Shown here: positions 58,395-64,000 of the stretch, piece by piece
Layout of the letters: each line of letters begins with the position of its first letter
How positions within the stretch are numbered: the stretch's first letter is position 1
Notes under the pieces: model-generated
What the model was told of the DNA's origin: nothing
What the model saw: only the letters and a program-made list of their open reading frames with translations
The model's database searches: none
Translations under genes and position numbers: made by a program
Origin: Rubrivivax sp.
Lineage (GTDB): Bacteria; Pseudomonadota; Gammaproteobacteria; Burkholderiales; Burkholderiaceae_C
Assembly: GCA_022842305.1 (NCBI GenBank)
Contig: JALHPY010000001.1
Location: 62,001 to 126,000 of the forward strand
Direction: 5' to 3'
DNA: 64,000 nt

Positions 58395-58797
58395 AGGTTC
58401 ACTTTAGCGCCAGCACCGACTCCGACACAACAGCGACAGCAATGAAGCCTCCGACCCGCTGGCTGCTGCTGGATGCTTGAACGCGGCCACCCACCCGCTG
58501 ATGAACCGCATGCACAGGCCGCACCCGAAGCGGCCCGTGAACATGCAGGACGAACGCAGCGACGTCCCCTTGAACGGGCCGACGTCGACGCCTGGCTGTC
58601 GGCGCCTGTCGAGCAGGCTTCGGCCCTGGTTTGCTTGGCGCCCGTCGAACTGGTTGAGGGCGCCCCCGCAGTGGCTTGACGGTCCTCCGCAAGAGAACAG
58701 GTGGCGCCTGAGACCCAGGCGACTGTTGCCGTCGACGGCAGAAGGTTGGAGCAGTGGCCGGTCAACCGAAGAGCGCCCAGCAGTACGATACCTGCGC
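58395..58797. other. Intergenic region without a recognised gene
   Basis: About 400 bases between divergent genes. Several short frames, none with a recognisable product. Promoters of both flanking genes should lie here. Confidence 0.35.
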
Positions 58798-59070
58798 ATG
58801 AGCGAATTGGATCCGTTGCCCGAGATTCGACTGGGTTGCTACCGCCACTACAAGGGCGGCGAGTATGAAGTCATCGGCGTAGCTCGACACAGCGAGACGT
58901 TGGAGCCACTGGTTGTGTACCGGCCGCTTTACAACGAGACCGGGTGGTGGATTCGGCCGTACAGCATGTTCTTCGGCCTCGTTGAAGTCGACGGTCGGAA
59001 CCAACCGAGATTCGCGTTCCTCACGGAGTCGGTGGTCAAGCCAGGGCGAGTTCCGCACCAAGATCCGTAA
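58798..59070 (+). CDS. DUF1653-family protein
   Basis: A 90-aa protein with GCYRHYKGGEYEVIGVARHS, LEPLVVYRPLYN and WWIRPYSMFF, the diagnostic blocks of DUF1653, a small beta-barrel family of unknown function. ATG 58798 starts the conserved region with seven or eight residues ahead of it. Confidence 0.88.
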   Translation: MSELDPLPEIRLGCYRHYKGGEYEVIGVARHSETLEPLVVYRPLYNETGWWIRPYSMFFGLVEVDGRNQPRFAFLTESVVKPGRVPHQDP

Positions 59071-59813
59071 ACGAAAGGCAGGCGATTGGGCTTGGCCTGC
59101 TGCAGCCCCTGAAGCAGGCAGCCCGGGCGGAGCCCGCTTGAGACTGCGTGCAGACGGTCAGGATGCGCAGGCCAATGGCTGCGGGCGCCGATACCTGACT
59201 TTGGCCGGCTCGCCGGGCGGCGGACCGCTGTACCTCGGAACTTGCCCTTCGGCGGCTGGGCGGACGGGCAGGTCAACCATCTGGTGGCGATGCCCGGCCA
59301 ACGACTGCTCCCGCTGCCGGCGAACTGGGACTTCCGACCCATCAGCGACATCGATCTCTTTGAATTCGTCGCCTTAAAGCTGCCGGTAAGGCCAGAGCGA
59401 CAGGCCTGATGCAATGCCTCGCGCATCTACCGTGTCCCGTCTATGGGAGGCAGATGCGCTGGGGCACTTCCCTCTTCCTGAGTCATCCCCTGCAGGTCGA
59501 CCATACCGGCAGCCGACTCACTTCGATGCGAGGGCGAGGGTCGCGACACTTGAACTTCTCCAACCACATGTGGCATCGTTGTACATATCAGCCTAAATCC
59601 GGCAGTTCCCCACCCCTGATCGATTGCAGAGCCAGCACTGGCGCAGGTTTGGCCGGTGTTGGCACACTCACCCGATGGGTGAGGCAAGACGCAAGGCGCT
59701 GGCGGCGCGCCGAAGGGCTGGCGATGAGCCCGCCGAGCCGCAGGTCGTGGACACCCTGGGCGGGCACGGCAAGGCCGGCCTCGCCTGCCAGATCTCTGCC
59801 ACGCAGACTCCTA
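59071..59813. other. Region without a confirmed gene; one open frame ends at 59409
   Basis: A plus-strand frame ending in TGA at 59407-59409 reads NLPFGGWADGQVNHLVAMPG followed by LPANWDFRPISDIDLFEFVA and looks like genuine coding sequence, but no start codon with a ribosome binding site could be fixed upstream. It may be a truncated gene. The rest up to the IS630 element shows nothing recognisable. Confidence 0.35.
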
Positions 59814-60896
59814 GTGTCGCGAGTTAGACATTCGCAGACAAAACCGTTCAACGCTCGCGAGGATGTCATCGGCGGTCTTGGCCCAGATGAAGGGCTTGGG
59901 GTCGGCGTTGTTGACCTTGACGTAGTGCTTGATGGCGGCCTCCAGCTGCCGCGTCGAGCGATGCGTGCCGCGGCGAATGTAGCGCTCGGTCAGGGTGGCG
60001 AACCAGCGCTCGACTTGGTTCAGCCACGAGGCTGAGGTCGGCGTGAAGTGAACGTGGAAGCGCGGGTGGCGAGCGAACCAGGCCTTGATGGTCGGCGTCT
60101 TGTGGGTGCCGTAGTTGTCCATGACCAGGTGGATGTCCAGCATCGTTGGCACGTTGGCCTCGATGGTGCGCAGGAACTGCAGGAACTCGCTGCTGCGGTG
60201 CCGGCGGTGCGTCTCGCCGATGACCTGGCCGGTGGCGATGTCCAGCGCCGCGAACAGGGTTGTCGTGCCGTGGCGCTCGTAATCGTGCGTGCGCCGTGCC
60301 GGGATACCGGGCGCAAGCGGCAGTTGCGGCTGCGTGCGGTCCAGCGCCTGAATCTGGCTCTTCTCGTCCACGCACAGGACCATGGCCATGACCGGTGGTG
60401 CCATGTACAGGCCCACGATGTCGCGCACCTTGTCCACGAACATCGGGTCGGTGGACAGCTTGAAGGTCTCCTGGCGATGCGGCTGCAGGCCGAACGCCCG
60501 CCAGATGCGCGACACCGCCGTCTGCGACAGGCCAGACTCGCGCGCCATGGTGCGCGTGCTCCAGTGCGTGGCGCCGTCCGGCACGGATTCCAGCGTCTTG
60601 GCAATCACGGCGTCCACTTGCGCGTCGTCTATCGTCCGAGGGGCACCCGAGCGTGGCGCATCCAGCAGGCCATCCAGCCGAAGTTCCAAGAACCGTGCGC
60701 GCCACTTGCACACCGTCTGCGGAGTCACCCGCTGTCGCGACGCGACAACCTTGCTGTCCAAGCCCTCGGCACAGGCCAGCACGATGCGAGCACGCAGGGC
60801 CAGCGCCTGAGCCGTCTTGCGCCTGAGCGTCAGCGCAACTAACTCTTCGCGTTCAGGCTCGGAGAGCACCAGTTCGGCCTTCGGTCTTCCTCGCAT
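59811..60896 (-). CDS. IS630-family transposase
   Basis: A 361-aa transposase. The N-terminal part has two HTH segments ([20 protein letters not shown] and [20 protein letters not shown]). The DDE domain shows Asp in LCVDEKSQI, Asp in [10 protein letters not shown] and Glu in [17 protein letters not shown]. The frame is intact. Its stop codon TAG (59813-59811) lies outside the element: TA comes from the target duplication and G from host DNA. Confidence 0.93.
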   Translation of the reverse strand: MRGRPKAELVLSEPEREELVALTLRRKTAQALALRARIVLACAEGLDSKVVASRQRVTPQTVCKWRARFLELRLDGLLDAPRSGAPRTIDDAQVDAVIAKTLESVPDGATHWSTRTMARESGLSQTAVSRIWRAFGLQPHRQETFKLSTDPMFVDKVRDIVGLYMAPPVMAMVLCVDEKSQIQALDRTQPQLPLAPGIPARRTHDYERHGTTTLFAALDIATGQVIGETHRRHRSSEFLQFLRTIEANVPTMLDIHLVMDNYGTHKTPTIKAWFARHPRFHVHFTPTSASWLNQVERWFATLTERYIRRGTHRSTRQLEAAIKHYVKVNNADPKPFIWAKTADDILASVERFCLRMSNSRH

Positions 60897-60976
60897 CGCC
60901 GCCTCGTCGTGTGCACACGGTACACGAGAGAGCGGCTTTGCTCCAGATAGTTCAATGAACTTCTAACTCATGACAC
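59814..60976 (-). mobile_element. IS630-family insertion sequence
   Basis: The element is 1,163 bp. Ends are inverted repeats: GTGTCGCGAGTTAGA on the left (59814-59828) and, read on the complement, GTGTCATGAGTTAGA on the right (60976-60962). Both ends are flanked by TA (59812-59813 and 60977-60978), the target duplicated by IS630/Tc1-type elements. One transposase gene fills it. Confidence 0.88.
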
Positions 60977-61066
60977 TAGCCTCGCGCACCCCCCCGCCGA
61001 GGGGGCGACAGAATGCTAGTCCGGCTGCAGCATTAGCCCGCCGTTTGCTTCGTTGTGGAGACCTGC

Positions 61067-63103
61067 ATGAAATCCCCCTTGCTTCGCAGCGCATCGTCGC
61101 TGGCAGTGCTGACCCTCGTGGGCATGCTTGCCGGCTGCAGCTTGACGCCGCGCATTGTCGAACGCGACCCAAAGAGCGCCGATGAGGTCGGGACAATCGG
61201 TGTGGCTGTGGTGGCAGCCGCGCCGTTCGAGGTCTTTGCAGGCGAGCTACGGCCGGGCTTCGATATCGATGGCAAGAAGGCCCTTGAGATGGCCATGGCC
61301 ACCACGCGCCAGGTTGAGGACAGCAACCTGCAATCGATTCAGGCTGCGCTGAAGCTGGCTCCGGAGCAACTCTCCAGTGAGCGCAAGAGCAGCAGCAGCA
61401 CAGATGCCGCCGGCAAGGTTACTGAGACCGCCAGCCAAAGCACTACCGCGCAGGCCGGTGACGTCAGCAAGGTGACAGCAACCACCCCGGCCGACACCCT
61501 GCCCGCTGTGCTGGATTCGCGCGCTCCGCAGGCCACTGTCAACCCACTGCTAGCCCACTACCTGGCGACGGCGCTGCTGCAGGACATAAAGCTGCTCAAC
61601 CGCTACGTAAACAGCGCTCCGGCGCTGAAGGAGTACACACCGTTCATCGTCAGAACGCAGATCAACGTAAGACAGTTCGGCCGCAACACGCCCTACGACG
61701 CGCAAGTTGACCTGGTCTTCGAAGGCAAAGGTCAGAGCCACGAAGTCGTCGTCGTGCCGCTGCTCATGAGCGATTCGATGGACTTGTCGTCGGCGTCGGT
61801 GGCGCGTAGCCAGGCCAGGGCCTTCGCTGCCGGCCTCGCGGCGCTGAGGGGCAACTTCGGCCTGGGTCTGGATGTTGGAAGCCGCACGGCGCAGCTGCTG
61901 CGCTCGCTAGGTACTGAGGTGAATCCGGTGCTGTCGGTGGGGCAGCTAGGCACCCAGCGCAACGCGCTGAGCGTCCACATTGGTGCCAGCGAGAAGGGAG
62001 TCGATACCCACGAGCTGCTCAGTCGCGCGCACTACGTGACTGCGCTGGTGCTCGTGAAGTTGCCGGCCGCGTCGCCCGACGACCAGACGCGTGTCGGCAG
62101 CTTCTCGGTGAAGCCCTTGGTGACGTACCGGCACGCGCGCACGGGAATTGCCTTGCCGCCGGTCAGCCAGCAGGTCGGATCGGACCAGGGACTGGGCTTC
62201 GAGCTTGCCTACTGGGAACCGCCGGTGCTGCCCGACGTGCAGCTTGCACGCCTCGTGCTGAAAGGCTCGGGCACCGCCGGCACCGACGCGCCGTTCAGCG
62301 GCGAGGTGGAGCTGCGCGGAGGAGACAACCTCTTGGAAGGCATGTTTACGCGCGGCTGCCTGCGCGCAACGGACACCTTGGCCGGGGCGACACTCAACGT
62401 CGTTGGCCGGACCGCCGGCCCGGTGCGTGGGTACTTCTGCGCCGGCGCCGATGCACGGCTGGCCAGCCGGCTCGAAGTCAGCTCGCCTTACAGAACGCTA
62501 AAACTCGGGTTCGACGGTCTAGCGTTGGCGTCTCCCTCGTCCGGTGCGGGCCCCAAGGTAGATGGCGCGAACTTCGTGTGCTTCGACACCGCAGCAGAGT
62601 ACCGAACGCTGAAGGTGCCGCAGGGGCTTTGCATGGCGATCACGCCGGCTTTGGCCAAGACACCGAAGGCGCCGCCGAGGCTTGAGGCCACCGTCACCGT
62701 CGACGAGCCGCGTGTGCTGGCCGACAGGCAGGGACGCGCTCGCCTAGCGCTATCGGTGCGGGTGTCCGACGTAGACGAGAAGAGCCGGCCTGATCGAATC
62801 GAGATCACGCTGTCGGGCGCGGGCGTGCAGCGCGTCGAGCGGCTCGGCGGCGCGACGGACTGCGTGACACGTACTGCCGTGCTGGTGGTGAGAGGCGATT
62901 GCAGCTTTGCTTTGCACCTGCAGAACGCTACCCCGGCCAATGCTTTGACGCTCGTGACGAGCGCGCTGAAGCAGTTCAAGGGTGAGAAGGAAGAGACGTC
63001 CGTCTCGATCACGCCCTCGCGCACGACAGTCGAGGTGACGCCTGAGCTGCCGGGCCTCGCCGTGGTTCTGCCCGGAACACCGGGTCTGCCAGTAAAGCCG
63101 TAA
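61067..63103 (+). CDS. Large lipoprotein of unknown function
   Basis: A 678-aa protein with a lipobox LAGC (Cys about residue 25). A low-complexity Ser/Thr/Lys region follows around residues 105-145, then a long, largely beta-rich part with SRAHYVTALVLVKLP and a proline-rich end. It contains four further cysteines in two pairs (RGCLRATD and GYFCAGAD; NFVCFD and GLCMAI). TGGAG lies 6 bases before ATG 61067; an in-frame ATG 12 bases earlier is less likely. Probably an outer-membrane-associated protein. I recognise no domain. Confidence 0.65.
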   Translation: MKSPLLRSASSLAVLTLVGMLAGCSLTPRIVERDPKSADEVGTIGVAVVAAAPFEVFAGELRPGFDIDGKKALEMAMATTRQVEDSNLQSIQAALKLAPEQLSSERKSSSSTDAAGKVTETASQSTTAQAGDVSKVTATTPADTLPAVLDSRAPQATVNPLLAHYLATALLQDIKLLNRYVNSAPALKEYTPFIVRTQINVRQFGRNTPYDAQVDLVFEGKGQSHEVVVVPLLMSDSMDLSSASVARSQARAFAAGLAALRGNFGLGLDVGSRTAQLLRSLGTEVNPVLSVGQLGTQRNALSVHIGASEKGVDTHELLSRAHYVTALVLVKLPAASPDDQTRVGSFSVKPLVTYRHARTGIALPPVSQQVGSDQGLGFELAYWEPPVLPDVQLARLVLKGSGTAGTDAPFSGEVELRGGDNLLEGMFTRGCLRATDTLAGATLNVVGRTAGPVRGYFCAGADARLASRLEVSSPYRTLKLGFDGLALASPSSGAGPKVDGANFVCFDTAAEYRTLKVPQGLCMAITPALAKTPKAPPRLEATVTVDEPRVLADRQGRARLALSVRVSDVDEKSRPDRIEITLSGAGVQRVERLGGATDCVTRTAVLVVRGDCSFALHLQNATPANALTLVTSALKQFKGEKEETSVSITPSRTTVEVTPELPGLAVVLPGTPGLPVKP

Positions 63104-63253
63104 CGGCCCGCGAAAGCTGAGCACGCCCAGCATGGAACTAAATGGTGCCTGAGCGCATTGGACAGTCGCCAGCACTTTGGCACCGATTCCACCGCTGGTT
63201 GGGCTACCGGCGAATTGGCCGGACTTGTACGTGCTTGAGACTGTGCGTTTGCG

Positions 63254-63697
63254 ATGAAGGCGCACATCGGGGTGTATGCCGAGTCAGGGCTGGTGCACAC
63301 GGTCATCGGCACGGCGGCCATCATCAACGACGTGACGCAAGCAGGCGCGCTGCTGCACGGGCAGGAGACGTCGGCCTTCGGAGACACTGGCTACCGCGGC
63401 GCGGACAAGCGGCCCGAAGCCCAGCTGCCGACCTGGTTCATTGCCATGCAGCCGGGCAAGCGCCGGGCGCTGGACCTAATGAAGAAGTGGGCGCGACTGG
63501 TGGACCCGGCCGAGCAGTTGAAGGCCAGCGTGCGCGCCAAGGTCGAGCACCCGTTCCATGTGGTGAAGAACCTGTCTCATCACCGCAAAGTCCGCTACAA
63601 GGGCCTGGCCAAGAACCAAGGGCAGCTGTTCGAGCTGGCCAATCTGGTGATCGCCAAGCGAACGCTGATGGGCCTCAATGGCCGATGTTCGTCTTGA
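63254..63697 (+). pseudogene. C-terminal half of an IS5-family transposase
   Basis: The frame reads MKAHIGVYAESGLVHTVIGT, FGDTGYRGADKRP and VRAKVEHPFHVVKNLSHHRK with an ANLVIAKRTL end, matching the catalytic second half of IS5-type transposases. The N-terminal part and left end of the IS are absent upstream of 63254. No terminal repeats were found. It is an inactive remnant. Confidence 0.85.
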
Positions 63698-63887
63698 GTG
63701 GACACATCGGTCCGGAAAGGGCAAAAAGCGAACGCGCATCGCTGCCTATTCGATTGGATGTGGCCTGGTTCAGGCGACGGCCGCCTTTCGGACGCGAGTC
63801 GGCCGTTCAACTTGGCCATTGATCAGCGCGTCCATAGGGAAGGCCCGTGCCGGTCACAGACGGACTCAGCCCAACAGTATCCCACTA

Positions 63888-64000
63888 CTATCGTGAGGCT
63901 TTTTCGCCGCGCTGCTTGCGATCATTTATTTGGTTGGTGAGTTCTAATGTGGAGTGCACGTCAAGCTTGCTATAAATCTTTCTGACGTGATCCACCACGG
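63888..64000 (-). CDS. LuxR/NarL-type HTH regulator, C-terminal end (partial)
   Basis: The last 37 codons, stop TAG at 63890-63888, encode VDHVRKIYSKLDVHSTLELT followed by a short basic tail. This is the recognition helix and following helix of the LuxR-type HTH (TV-x-x-H-(V/L)-R-x-I-Y-x-K-L). The rest of the gene is outside the window, so receiver or sensor domains cannot be judged. Confidence 0.75.
   Translation of the reverse strand, partial: VVDHVRKIYSKLDVHSTLELTNQINDRKQRGEKASR

Noticed and set aside
60048-60842. Plus-strand 264-codon frame inside the IS630 element
   Set aside because: Antisense shadow of the transposase gene.

Overview
The window is high-GC DNA whose gene content (CzcI/CzcE-type proteins, a DUF4148 protein, an H-NS-family protein with the Burkholderiales-type C-terminus, several HME-type RND pumps) suggests a beta-proteobacterium, probably Burkholderiales. 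This is an inference from protein families; no rRNA or tRNA gene was recognised to confirm it.

Positions 1-33,250 form a dense heavy-metal resistance island. Two paralogous czc-like HME-RND operons lie on the plus strand. Operon A (1-4,919) is cut by the window edge. Operon B (10,042-17,750) carries the fuller set czcI-like, czcC-like, periplasmic anchor, czcB-like, czcA-like, small periplasmic protein, lipoprotein. Between them are a Cd/Pb-responsive MerR regulator, a divergent CadA-type P-type ATPase, a transglutaminase-like protein and an outer-membrane barrel. A response regulator/sensor kinase pair follows (18,906-21,052), then a CzcE-like protein, a second CzcI-like protein, a DsbA-like thiol protein and a glutaredoxin/DsbD-like membrane protein (22,705-25,792). 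Decayed DsbA-like fragments lie on both sides of this last group. A minus-strand Cu(I)/Ag(I) pump (cus-like: permease, adaptor, outer-membrane factor, small Cys/Met-rich protein; 26,525-33,146) closes the island. Together these genes would export divalent cations from cytoplasm and periplasm, export monovalent copper or silver across the envelope, sense metals, and manage periplasmic thiols.

Positions 33,246-48,000 are accessory or mobile DNA: a frameshifted GDT1/TMEM165-type transporter abutting an integrase fragment, a FitAB/VapBC-type toxin-antitoxin pair, an Xre/ParS-type antitoxin domain gene overlapping a gene of unknown function, an orphan ParB-like gene preceded by short repeats, an IS4-family element with a 10-bp target duplication, an unknown 371-aa protein, and a 1,890-aa protein with two tyrosine-recombinase-like domains. 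A short HTH protein resembling the start of a WYL regulator follows.

Positions 48,100-64,000 resemble chromosomal DNA with many small or poorly known genes: HNH-like and PD-(D/E)XK-like proteins, a CX5R phosphatase/macro-like/DUF1810 cluster, an H-NS-family protein, a pepF gene broken by one missing base, an LMW-PTP-like phosphatase, a DUF1653 protein, an IS630-family element, a large lipoprotein, an IS5-family remnant and the end of a LuxR-type regulator.

All function calls come from reading motifs and gene order by eye; no database search was run.
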